From NCBI GenBank assembly GCA_900554625.1, contig USHP01000061.1:1-8668 (forward strand): a stretch of 8,668 nucleotides of DNA. Direction: 5' to 3'. The first letter of the stretch is position 1. Each line of letters starts with the position of its first letter. The notes under the pieces are model-generated. The model was not told where the DNA came from. It did no database searches and saw nothing but the letters and a program-made list of their open reading frames with translations. The position numbers and the translations under genes are program-made. Positions 1 through 5,882 of the stretch are shown here, piece after piece. The stretch is from an uncultured Eubacteriales bacterium (lineage in GTDB: Bacteria > Bacillota > Clostridia > Oscillospirales > Oscillospiraceae).

Positions 1-91
1 GAGCCAGGCTGTACAGCAGCCGCCGCAGTACCAGCCCCACACCGCCCAGAGCCAGCAGAATCAGGGCGGCATATCTTACGGGATGTTTCAT
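1..91 (-). CDS. N-terminal fragment of a membrane-anchored or secreted protein, function unknown
   Basis: The minus strand opens with ATG at 91-89 and stays open for 30 codons to the window edge. A CCCTCC at 99-104 reads as GGGAGG on the minus strand, 7 bases before the start, which is a good ribosome site. The visible peptide has a short basic N-terminus (MKHPVR) followed by a hydrophobic stretch of about 17 residues rich in Leu, Ala and Gly (roughly residues 7-23), then RRLLYSLA. This is the shape of a signal anchor or first membrane helix. A minus-strand promoter and a leader hairpin lie just upstream. Nothing in 30 residues identifies the family. Confidence 0.7.
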   Translation of the reverse strand, partial: MKHPVRYAALILLALGGVGLVLRRLLYSLA

Positions 92-121
92 AAAAAGTCC
101 CTCCAAAGTCCAATTTAGCTG

Positions 122-150
122 CCTTTCCCCTTAAAAGACAGGGGGAAAGG
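122..150 (-). other. Perfect 9-bp hairpin in the 5' leader of the minus-strand fragment
   Basis: CCTTTCCCC at 122-130 is exactly complementary to GGGGAAAGG at 142-150, with an 11-base loop. If the minus-strand promoter at 163-191 is real, the hairpin forms at the very 5' end of that transcript, about 18 bases before the ribosome site. It has no T-tract on either strand, so it is not a convincing terminator. A role in mRNA stability or as a protein-binding site is inference. Confidence 0.45.
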
Positions 151-162
151 GAATAATATGGT

Positions 163-191
163 ATTATACCAGTCTATTGTCCCAATTTCCA
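163..191 (-). promoter_or_regulatory. Candidate sigma-A promoter, extended -10, for the minus-strand fragment
   Basis: On the minus strand TATAAT lies at 168-163, preceded by TGG, giving the extended -10 form TGGTATAAT. TGGAAA at 191-186 is a weak -35 (4 of 6 matches) at a 17 bp spacing. The start point would be near 156, leaving a leader of about 65 bases. The same TGGTATAAT appears before the lipoprotein gene. Confidence 0.5.
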
Positions 192-228
192 GCCCTTTGT
201 GAAAAAACTCTTTGGGCAGTATTTGCCC

Positions 229-257
229 TTGTTTCCCCGGAAAGTTCCGAGTATAAT
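229..257 (+). promoter_or_regulatory. Candidate sigma-A promoter for the acyltransferase gene, with a small dyad in the spacer
   Basis: A perfect -10 box TATAAT lies at 252-257. TTGTTT at 229-234 is a partial -35 exactly 17 bp upstream. The spacer contains CGGAA-AG-TTCCG (238-249), a short inverted repeat that could be an operator. The predicted start point is near 264, so the leader is only about 24 bases and the ribosome site at 277-282 is included. Confidence 0.55.
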
Positions 258-287
258 ACGATTATTAAACGAAATTGGAGGAAAATC

Positions 288-1172
288 ATGGATTCTATCC
301 TTGCACTGTTGCTGCTTGCGGGAAGCTGTGTGTTCTTTTTGCTGCACAGAAGCCTGCTTCGGGGAATTTTCTGCCTGTCGGTGGCGGCTGGCTGTATCGG
401 GGCGCTGGTGGGAAACGCTGCCCTCTGGCAGTGCCTGCTGATCTTCGCCGGAAGCTATGTGCTGCTGGCGGTGGTGGCTCTGGCTTTTCTTTGGACGATC
501 TGCGCGCTTGTTGACCTGGACAAACCCCAGGAGCATGACAGCAAATTCTACCGCAGCGTGATGTACCTGTACATCGAGGCCTTGATTACCCTGGTGCGGG
601 TGAAGCTGGAAACCCGGGGCTTGGAAAATACCCCCAAGGAGGGGCGCTTTTTGGTGGTGTGCAACCATTTCTTCATCGCCGATCCGGGCATTGTGCTGCA
701 CTGCTTCCGGAAAAGTCAGCTGGCTTTCCTGACCAAGAAGGAAAACTACGCCATGCCCATCATTAATAAGTTCATGCACAAGATCCTCTGTCAGCCTATT
801 GACCGGGAAAATGACCGTCAGGCACTGAAATCCATCATCAAGTGCATCCGCCTGATTCAGGAGGACGAGGTTTCCGTCTGCGCTTTCCCGGAAGGCTACA
901 CCAGCAAAGATGGGTATCTGCACCCCTTCCGCTCCGGGGTGTTCAAAATCGCCCAGAAAACCGGCGTGCCCATTGTGGTGTGTACCATTCAGAACACCCG
1001 GCAGATTTTCAAGAACCTGAAAAAGGGCAGGAAAACCGTTGTGCCTTTCCACCTGGTGAAGGTTATCCCGCCGGAAGACCTGGCCGGAAAGACCACCACC
1101 CAGATTGGCGACGAGATCTACGAGATGATGATTTCCGATCTGGGAGAAGAATTCCGGTTTCCTCAGGGGTAA
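288..1172 (+). CDS. 1-acyl-sn-glycerol-3-phosphate acyltransferase-family protein (PlsC-like)
   Basis: This 294-residue protein belongs to the lysophospholipid acyltransferase (PlsC/LPLAT) family, which transfers an acyl chain to lysophosphatidic acid or a related lysolipid at the inner face of the membrane. The catalytic NHxxxxD block is NHFFIAD, with His127 and Asp132. The substrate-binding block is FPEG at 200-203 (FPEGYTSKDG). PIDREND at 170-176 and VPIVVCTIQNT near 228-237 fit the remaining family blocks. Residues 1-75 are strongly hydrophobic and look like two or three membrane helices, so the N-terminus is longer than in a minimal PlsC. The ATG at 288 is chosen because GGAGGA lies at 277-282, 6 bases upstream; the frame stays open further upstream but that stretch contains the promoter. 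The gene stands alone between its own promoter and that of glyQS. The exact acyl acceptor cannot be read from sequence, so I withhold a gene symbol. Confidence 0.85.
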   Translation: MDSILALLLLAGSCVFFLLHRSLLRGIFCLSVAAGCIGALVGNAALWQCLLIFAGSYVLLAVVALAFLWTICALVDLDKPQEHDSKFYRSVMYLYIEALITLVRVKLETRGLENTPKEGRFLVVCNHFFIADPGIVLHCFRKSQLAFLTKKENYAMPIINKFMHKILCQPIDRENDRQALKSIIKCIRLIQEDEVSVCAFPEGYTSKDGYLHPFRSGVFKIAQKTGVPIVVCTIQNTRQIFKNLKKGRKTVVPFHLVKVIPPEDLAGKTTTQIGDEIYEMMISDLGEEFRFPQG

Positions 1173-1186
1173 GACGGTTTTGCCCC

Positions 1187-1215
1187 TTGATTTATAGGGG
1201 GAAGCTGTGTATAAT
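1187..1215 (+). promoter_or_regulatory. Sigma-A promoter for the glyQS-CBS transcription unit
   Basis: TTGATT at 1187-1192 and a perfect TATAAT at 1210-1215 are separated by exactly 17 bp. Transcription would start near 1222, so the leader before the glyQS start is only about 38 bases. That is too short for a T-box, which is a common control element of aminoacyl-tRNA synthetase genes in Firmicutes. Confidence 0.75.
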
Positions 1216-1259
1216 GGGTAATTAACCGAGAAAAATCCAAACAATTTGGAGGAAATACA

Positions 1260-2687
1260 ATGAAAAACAGCGAAAAGACACTGGACATGATCGTAAACCT
1301 GTGCAAGAGCCGCGGCTATATCTACCCCGGTTCTGAAATCTACGGCGGCCTGGCCAACTCCTGGGACTTTGGCCCCCTGGGCGTGGAGTTCAAGAACAAC
1401 GTCAAGAAGGCCTGGCTGAAGAAATTTGTCCAGGAGTCCGACTATAACGTGGGACTGGACGCCGCCATTCTGATGAACCCCCAGACCTGGGTCACCACCG
1501 GTCACGTGGGTTCCTTCTCCGATCCTCTGGTGGACTGCAAGGGCTGCGGCTCCCGGGAGCGGGCGGACAAGCTGATTGAGGCTTCCGAGTCCGGCAAGGG
1601 TGTCAATGTGGACGCCATGAGCTTTGAGGAAATGGACGCTTTTATCGCTGCTCATGACGACGTGGTCTGCCCCCAGTGCGGCAAGCACAACTTCACCTCC
1701 ATCCGGAAATTCAACCTGATGTTCAAGACCCAGATCGGCGTTACCGAGGATACTGCCTCTACCTGCTACCTGCGGCCTGAAACTGCTCAGGGCATTTTCG
1801 TAAACTTCGCCAACATCCAGCGTACCACCCGGAAGAAGCTGCCCTTCGGCGTCTGCCAGGTGGGCAAGGCTTTCCGCAACGAGATCACTCCGGGCAACTT
1901 CATTTTCCGTACCCGGGAATTTGAGCAGATGGAGTGCGAATTCTTCTGCCAGCCCGGCACCGACCTGGAGTGGTTTGCCTACTGGAAGGACTTCTGCAAG
2001 AACTGGCTGCTGTCTCTGGGCATCAAGGAAGAGTCCCTGCGGCTGCGGGATCATGAGCCGGCAGAGCTGGCCTTCTACTCCCGGGCTACCACCGATATCG
2101 AGTACCAGTTCCCCTTCGGCAATGGCTGGGGCGAGCTGTGGGGCATTGCTGACCGGACCAATTACGACCTGGGCCGTCACCAGGAAGCCAGCGGCAAGAG
2201 CCTGGAGTACTACGACCAGGAGAGGAACGAGCACTACATCCCCTACGTTATCGAGCCTTCTCTGGGCTGCGACCGTGTGGCTCTGGCCTTCCTGTGCGAA
2301 GCCTACGACGAAGAAGTGGTGGGCGTGGACAAGAAGGGCAACGAAGATGTCCGCACCGTGCTGCGGCTGCATCCGGCTCTGGCTCCCTTCAAGGCTGCTG
2401 TGCTGCCTCTGAGCAAGAAGCTGTCTCCCAAGGCTGAGGAGATCTACCGGGAGCTGCGCAAGGACTTCATGGTGGACTTTGACGACGCCGGTTCCATCGG
2501 CAAGCGTTACCGCCGGGAGGACGAAATCGGCACACCTCTGTGCATCACCGTGGACTTCCAGACCGTGGGCGACGACAACACCCCCGCCGACAACTGTGTC
2601 ACCGTTCGTGACCGTGATACCATGGAGCAGGTCCGGATTCCCATTTCCGAGCTGAAGGCATACGTGGCTGAAAAGTGCCGCTTCTAA
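1260..2687 (+). CDS. glyQS: Glycyl-tRNA synthetase, single-chain (dimeric) type
   Basis: This 475-residue class II enzyme charges tRNA-Gly with glycine using ATP in the cytoplasm. It is the homodimeric type found in many Firmicutes, archaea and eukaryotes, not the split alpha/beta glyQ-glyS type. The N-terminus carries the characteristic [21 protein letters not shown] block (residues 18-38) and class II motif 1 follows (about 38-57). Two Cys pairs, Cys93/Cys96 (CKGCGS) and Cys137/Cys140 (CPQCGK), form a probable zinc site. LRPETAQG at 171-178 and motif 2, [19 protein letters not shown] (205-223), bind ATP and the acceptor end. Motif 3 is [15 protein letters not shown] (331-345). From about 370 to the end is the anticodon-binding domain. 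Length is normal for the family and nothing is missing. GGAGGA at 1248-1253 sits 6 bases before ATG. A CBS-domain gene begins 25 bases after the stop, so the two are probably co-transcribed. Confidence 0.97.
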   Translation: MKNSEKTLDMIVNLCKSRGYIYPGSEIYGGLANSWDFGPLGVEFKNNVKKAWLKKFVQESDYNVGLDAAILMNPQTWVTTGHVGSFSDPLVDCKGCGSRERADKLIEASESGKGVNVDAMSFEEMDAFIAAHDDVVCPQCGKHNFTSIRKFNLMFKTQIGVTEDTASTCYLRPETAQGIFVNFANIQRTTRKKLPFGVCQVGKAFRNEITPGNFIFRTREFEQMECEFFCQPGTDLEWFAYWKDFCKNWLLSLGIKEESLRLRDHEPAELAFYSRATTDIEYQFPFGNGWGELWGIADRTNYDLGRHQEASGKSLEYYDQERNEHYIPYVIEPSLGCDRVALAFLCEAYDEEVVGVDKKGNEDVRTVLRLHPALAPFKAAVLPLSKKLSPKAEEIYRELRKDFMVDFDDAGSIGKRYRREDEIGTPLCITVDFQTVGDDNTPADNCVTVRDRDTMEQVRIPISELKAYVAEKCRF

Positions 2688-2712
2688 GCCAAAATCAGAG
2701 AAAGGCAACGCT

Positions 2713-3120
2713 ATGAACATTGCCAAATTGATGATCCCCAAGGTCATGACCGTGACCCTCCACGAAAACAGCACCATCCGGCAGGGCCTGGAAGTGCTGG
2801 CCCGGTGCCGCTACACCGCCATTCCGGTACTGGATGACCAGGAGCGGTATGTGGGCAGCGTGTCGGAAGGGGACTTCCTGCAGCACATCCTGCGCATCGG
2901 CAGTACGGATCTGAAGCAGCAGGAGGGCTACCGTATCCGGGAGATTCTGCGGCGGGACTTCTGCCCGGCGCTGAACATCCAAGCGGATTTTTCCGTGGTG
3001 GTGGAAGCTGCTTTGCGGCAGAACTTCGTGCCGGTGGTGGATGACCGGAATACCCTGTGCGGCATCGTCACCCGGCGCAATCTCATTGCCGCCATGGCTC
3101 AGGAGCAAAAAAGCGAATAA
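2713..3120 (+). CDS. Small stand-alone two-CBS-domain protein
   Basis: This 135-residue protein is essentially a tandem pair of CBS domains, about residues 7-60 and 78-130. The first has VMTVTLHENSTIRQGLEVL, then YTAIPVLD and GSVSEGDFL; the second has FCPALNIQADFSVVVEAAL, then FVPVVDD and GIVTRRNLI. CBS pairs usually bind adenine nucleotides. The pattern YTAIPVLD plus a late FTRR/VTRR-like block recalls, from memory only, the c-di-AMP-binding protein CbpB (YkuL) of Bacillus and Listeria, which acts on the stringent-response enzyme Rel; I cannot confirm this. No DNA-binding, enzyme or membrane part is fused. The ribosome site is weak (AGAAAGG, about 2698-2704) compared with its neighbours, and the start lies only 25 bases after the glyQS stop, so expression probably depends on glyQS transcription. 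The terminator begins 7 bases after the stop codon. Confidence 0.85.
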   Translation: MNIAKLMIPKVMTVTLHENSTIRQGLEVLARCRYTAIPVLDDQERYVGSVSEGDFLQHILRIGSTDLKQQEGYRIREILRRDFCPALNIQADFSVVVEAALRQNFVPVVDDRNTLCGIVTRRNLIAAMAQEQKSE

Positions 3121-3127
3121 AGCGGAA

Positions 3128-3170
3128 AACCGCCCCGATTCCAAAAGAATCAGGGCGGTTGTGTTTATCT
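3128..3170 (+). terminator. Intrinsic terminator of the glyQS-CBS unit, possibly serving both strands
   Basis: AACCGCCCCGATTC (3128-3141) pairs with GAATCAGGGCGGTT (3147-3160) over 14 positions with one C-A mismatch and a CAAAA loop. On the plus strand it is followed by GTGTTTATCT, a moderate T-rich tail. The convergent lipoprotein gene ends at 3165, so the stem is also placed to stop minus-strand transcription, where the tail is GGTTTTCC. Confidence 0.8.
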
Positions 3171-4082
3171 CTGGGGGGGAATGGGGATTTGTACCCCGCC
3201 GGGCAGGCACAGGTAATCCGCCTGCTGGAAATCCACAGGCAGATGAGCTTTAAGGTTAACTGTATCCTCGGCACCAAGCGTTTGAAAGTAGAAAATTTTG
3301 CTGCCGTCTTTCATCATCATATACATTCTTTCCTCATCTTGCCCTGAGGTGTCCAGAAACACGGCGTTCAGGTCGTCCGTTTGCTCCAGGGGCTGCACCT
3401 CCACGGCGATGGTGGTGGGGCGCAGCTGCAGGGACGTCAGGGTAACCTCCTCCGAGCCTTCCAAAATGTCAAACTCGGTTTCTCCGTTGCGGGTGACCAG
3501 GGCTTGGGATGTTACCGGTTGGGTCAGCAGTTCCAGGGGATCTGTGTCCCATTCCGACAGATCGATGGAAAATTGCCAATCCCCGCAGGCCAGAACCGTT
3601 TCTTCCTGATTTTGCCGCAGCACCATGGCGTCAAAGGTAATCTTGCAGGAATTTCCCGGGCCGAAGGGGGAGGATTCTCCTTCCAGGGCTACCGGCCGCA
3701 CCTGTAAAATCATATTCAGGACATGCTTGCGCCCCTGGGCATCTTCCGTCATCTGGTAATAGGTGAAGGCTTCTTCATCATTGGCGGTGGAGATGGCTTT
3801 CAGATTCCGGAGGGAAAGCTTTGTTTCCGAGTGATAGGGTATCCACGGGGAAACATCCACATCCTCCGGAGCGGTGATCCGCAAGGTAACGTACACCGAA
3901 TGGTTTTCCGGGATGGTGGACACCAGTTCTGCGGTGTAACCCTCCCAGGTCTGGACGGTTTGGGTTTGGGGAGTGCTGACGGATGCCACAGCCTGGCTGG
4001 GGCTGTTGGGCTGGGCGTCGCACCCGGCAAACACCAGGGCGAAGATCAGCACCAGCGCAAACAATGGGACGTATTTTCTCAT
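3165..4082 (-). CDS. Predicted secreted lipoprotein, function unknown
   Basis: This 305-residue protein starts with a lipoprotein signal peptide: MRKY, then a hydrophobic core, then the lipobox VFAGC with Cys21 as the predicted lipidated residue (Phe at -3 is less usual than Leu). Residues 22-46 form a Ser/Thr/Gln/Pro-rich linker, as expected for a protein tethered outside the membrane. The rest has alternating polar and hydrophobic segments (for example SVYVTLRITAPEDVDVS and SCKITFDAMVL) suggesting beta-sandwich folds, with no catalytic motif that I recognise. AAGGAGG at 4095-4089, 6 bases before ATG, sets the start. It has its own promoter at 4129-4157 and lies downstream of mgtE on the same strand, separated from it by a strong terminator. 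It is therefore probably a single-gene unit. Confidence 0.85.
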   Translation of the reverse strand: MRKYVPLFALVLIFALVFAGCDAQPNSPSQAVASVSTPQTQTVQTWEGYTAELVSTIPENHSVYVTLRITAPEDVDVSPWIPYHSETKLSLRNLKAISTANDEEAFTYYQMTEDAQGRKHVLNMILQVRPVALEGESSPFGPGNSCKITFDAMVLRQNQEETVLACGDWQFSIDLSEWDTDPLELLTQPVTSQALVTRNGETEFDILEGSEEVTLTSLQLRPTTIAVEVQPLEQTDDLNAVFLDTSGQDEERMYMMMKDGSKIFYFQTLGAEDTVNLKAHLPVDFQQADYLCLPGGVQIPIPPQR

Positions 4083-4128
4083 GGAAAACCTCCTTTTCCG
4101 GACAAAAGAAAAACGATTCTTTCCTCAT

Positions 4129-4157
4129 ATTATACCATTAAACGAAACTGGAATCAA
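4129..4157 (-). promoter_or_regulatory. Extended -10 sigma-A promoter for the lipoprotein gene
   Basis: On the minus strand TTGATT (4157-4152) and TATAAT (4134-4129) are separated by 17 bp, and the -10 is preceded by TGG, giving TGGTATAAT. The start point would be near 4122, about 40 bases before the ATG. Both boxes are close to consensus. Confidence 0.75.
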
Positions 4158-4207
4158 GAAAAGGCGGTATTTCTTAAGAAAAAGGAAAACAATAGGGGTT
4201 ATTTTGC

Positions 4208-4239
4208 AAAAAAACCGCCCCGGGAAAACCGGAGCGGTT
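4208..4239 (-). terminator. Intrinsic terminator of mgtE
   Basis: Reading the minus strand, AACCGCTCCGG (4239-4229) pairs with CCGGGGCGGTT (4223-4213) over 11 positions with one A-C mismatch, around a TTTTC loop, and runs into seven T residues (4214-4208). It lies 17 bases past the mgtE stop codon, before the lipoprotein promoter, and so insulates the two genes. Its AACCGCCCCG arm resembles that of the terminator at 3128. Confidence 0.85.
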
Positions 4240-4255
4240 AGGATTTGTCATTTTC

Positions 4256-5635
4256 TCAGACACCCAGCATAGTCTTGGCGAACAGGAAGTACACCAGAAG
4301 GCTCAGGGCGTCCACGATGGTGGTAATGAAGGGACTGGCCATCACCGCCGGGTCAAAGCCCAGCTTCTTGGCAAGCAGGGGCAGGGTGCAGCCGACGAAC
4401 TTGGCAATAATGACGGTGACGCACAGGGTCAGGCTGACCACGGCGTTCACCAGCAGACTGATGCTGGTATTGCCCATCAGCAGCCGGTCCACCAGCAGAA
4501 TCTTGGCAAAGCACACGGCGGACAATGCGATGCCGCACATGATGGCGGTGCGGAATTCCTTCCACATGACCTTGAACAGATCCGTGAATTTCAGCTCGTC
4601 CAGACTCAAAGCACGGATGACCGTGACGGAGGACTGGGAACCGCAGTTACCGCCGGTGTCCATCAGCATGGGGATGAAGGCGGTCAGGGCAGGCAGCAGG
4701 CTCAGGGCGTCCTCAAAGGAGGTGATGATCATGCCGGTAAAGGTAGCCGACACCATCAGCAGCATCAGCCAGGGAATCCGGTGCTTAAACAGGTCCACAG
4801 GGGTGCTCTTCAGGTAGCTCTTTTCCGAAGGGGTCATAGCGGCCATGATTTCCATGTCCTCGGTGGCCTCTTCTTCCATAACGTCCATGGCGTCGTCGAA
4901 GGTGACGATACCTACCATCCGGTTTTCTCCGTCCACCACCGGCAGGGCCAGGAAGTTATATTTGTTGAACATGATGGCAACTTCTTCCTGGTCGGTCTGG
5001 GTGGTGACGTAGATCAGGTTGGTCTGCATAATGTCCTGGATTTTGATTTCGTCATCCTCTGCCAGCAGCAGATCCTTGACCGTAACCAGACCAAGCAGTG
5101 TCCGGTCGGTGCCGATGACGTAGCAGGTATAGATGGTTTCCTTGTCCACACCCTGGCGGCGAATCCGCAGAATGGCCTCCTCCACCGTCATATTGGGCCG
5201 CAGGGAAACGTATTCCGTGGTCATAATGGAACCGGCGGAATTTTCCGGATAGCGCAGAATCTGGTTGATGGAGCTGCGCATTTCCGGGTCGGCGTGCTTC
5301 AGGATACGCTTGACCACGTTGGCGGGCATTTCCTCCACCAGGTCGGCGGCGTCGTCCACATACAGCTCATCCAGCACTTCCTTCAGCTCGTTGTCGGAGA
5401 AGCCCCGGATCAGAAGCTCCTGGGCATCCGGCTCCATTTCCACGAAGGTCTCCGCCGCCAGCTCCTTGGGCAGCAGACGAAACAGCAGCGGAATCTGCTT
5501 TTCGTCCAGTCCATCAAAAATCCCCGCGATATCCGTGGGATTCATGGTCACCAAGATATCACGCAGGGTGGAATACTTCTTTTCTTCCAGCATTGCCAGA
5601 AGGGTTTTTTCTACAATTTCAAAACGTTCAGCCAT
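4256..5635 (-). CDS. mgtE: Magnesium transporter MgtE
   Basis: This 459-residue protein has the full MgtE architecture. An N-terminal alpha-helical domain (about 1-130) is followed by two CBS domains (about 137-195 and 200-258), a connecting helix, and a C-terminal region of about five membrane helices (285-455). In known members the cytosolic N and CBS domains bind Mg2+ and close the channel when magnesium is high. The pore signature is PMLMDTGGNCGSQSS (322-336), and GFDPAVMASPFITTIVD (426-442) ends in Asp442, which by position matches the ion-site Asp near the C-terminus of Thermus MgtE. Length is normal (the Thermus protein is about 450). GGAGG at 5646-5642, 6 bases before ATG, fixes the start at 5635 although the frame is open for 12 more codons. 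A long leader containing a small ORF lies upstream and a strong terminator downstream. Regulation through that leader is inference. Confidence 0.95.
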   Translation of the reverse strand: MAERFEIVEKTLLAMLEEKKYSTLRDILVTMNPTDIAGIFDGLDEKQIPLLFRLLPKELAAETFVEMEPDAQELLIRGFSDNELKEVLDELYVDDAADLVEEMPANVVKRILKHADPEMRSSINQILRYPENSAGSIMTTEYVSLRPNMTVEEAILRIRRQGVDKETIYTCYVIGTDRTLLGLVTVKDLLLAEDDEIKIQDIMQTNLIYVTTQTDQEEVAIMFNKYNFLALPVVDGENRMVGIVTFDDAMDVMEEEATEDMEIMAAMTPSEKSYLKSTPVDLFKHRIPWLMLLMVSATFTGMIITSFEDALSLLPALTAFIPMLMDTGGNCGSQSSVTVIRALSLDELKFTDLFKVMWKEFRTAIMCGIALSAVCFAKILLVDRLLMGNTSISLLVNAVVSLTLCVTVIIAKFVGCTLPLLAKKLGFDPAVMASPFITTIVDALSLLVYFLFAKTMLGV

Positions 5636-5792
5636 GATTATCCTCCTTTTTCTTCTTATTAAAAGGGGCAATCACACACGAACCGAAAAGGCTTACATGC
5701 CCACCAAGGCGGGCATTCGTCTACTTCGGCCGGGTATATTGCCGCTGCTGCCAGCATCCATGGTGGTTCCTCCTTTTCTTATTGGCATAGCC
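5636..5792 (-). promoter_or_regulatory. mgtE 5' leader with competing hairpins; no recognisable M-box
   Basis: The predicted transcript start near 5792 leaves a leader of about 157 bases before the mgtE ATG. It contains a small ORF (5761-5693). ATGCCCGCC-TT-GGTGGGCAT (5716-5697) forms a local hairpin at the end of this ORF. The same GGTGG arm lies in CCTTGGTGG (5709-5701), which can instead pair with CCACCATGG (5766-5758) covering the ORF start, with one U-U mismatch. Two CCTTTT segments (5691-5686 and 5666-5661) could each pair with AAAAGG (5650-5645) at the mgtE ribosome site. I looked for the conserved core of the M-box magnesium riboswitch and did not see it. The pairings are visible in the sequence; a regulatory role is inferred. 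Confidence 0.5.
5693..5761 (-). CDS. 22-residue upstream ORF (candidate leader peptide) before mgtE
   Basis: ATG at 5761-5759 is preceded 7 bases upstream by AAGGAGG (5775-5769), as strong a ribosome site as any in the window, inside the leader of a near-consensus promoter. The ORF runs 22 codons to TAA at 5695-5693. The peptide begins MDAGSSG and continues NIPGRSRRMPALVGM, with two prolines, a GRSRR basic run and an Asp at position 2. It has no hydrophobic span or signal sequence. The mgtE start lies 57 bases past the stop. Leader peptides that sense magnesium through unstable translation are known for the unrelated transporter MgtA of enterobacteria (MgtL, proline-rich). A comparable role here is inference; a small functional protein is the alternative. 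Translation itself is strongly suggested by the ribosome site. Confidence 0.65.
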   Translation of the reverse strand: MDAGSSGNIPGRSRRMPALVGM

Positions 5793-5798
5793 GAAAAT

Positions 5799-5827
5799 AT
5801 TGTACCCAAAAGTAAGGGAAATGTCAA
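5799..5827 (-). promoter_or_regulatory. Near-consensus sigma-A promoter for the mgtE leader
   Basis: On the minus strand TTGACA (5827-5822), a 17 bp spacer and TACAAT (5804-5799) match the vegetative consensus at 11 of 12 positions. Transcription should start near 5792. This is one of the strongest promoters in the window and it lies back to back with the plus-strand promoter at 5883. Confidence 0.85.
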
Positions 5828-5882
5828 CGGGGGCCGAGGGAGTTTCCTTGGGTAAATTGTTTGTAAAGTGTCCGGCGGCGCA

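Noticed and set aside
177..287. N-terminal extension of the acyltransferase to an upstream TTG
   Set aside because: The extension would include the promoter and ribosome site of the gene. ATG at 288 with GGAGGA 6 bases before it is clearly the start.
1183..1200. CCCCT/AGGGG inverted repeat after the acyltransferase gene as its terminator
   Set aside because: Only five pairs, an 8-base loop and no T-tract; it overlaps the -35 of the glyQS promoter and is probably incidental.
174..2777. 867-codon open frame on the minus strand opposite the acyltransferase and glyQS genes
   Set aside because: It is antisense to two well-recognised genes, has no ribosome site, runs through two promoters, and its product has no family features. 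It arises from the GC-biased third positions of the sense genes.
4171..4180. Perfect 10-base palindrome TTCTTAAGAA upstream of the lipoprotein promoter
   Set aside because: About eight perfect 10-base palindromes are expected by chance in a window this size, and it lies upstream of the -35 without a second copy.
4640..4690. Cys331 in the MgtE pore signature (GGNCGSQ) as a novel substitution
   Set aside because: The position is commonly Ala or Cys in my recollection of Clostridia MgtE proteins, and the flanking Asp, Gly, Asn and Gln residues are intact, so no altered function is suggested.
4781..5662. 293-codon plus-strand frame opposite mgtE
   Set aside because: Complementary to the mgtE coding sequence, which has unmistakable motifs; no ribosome site or family match.
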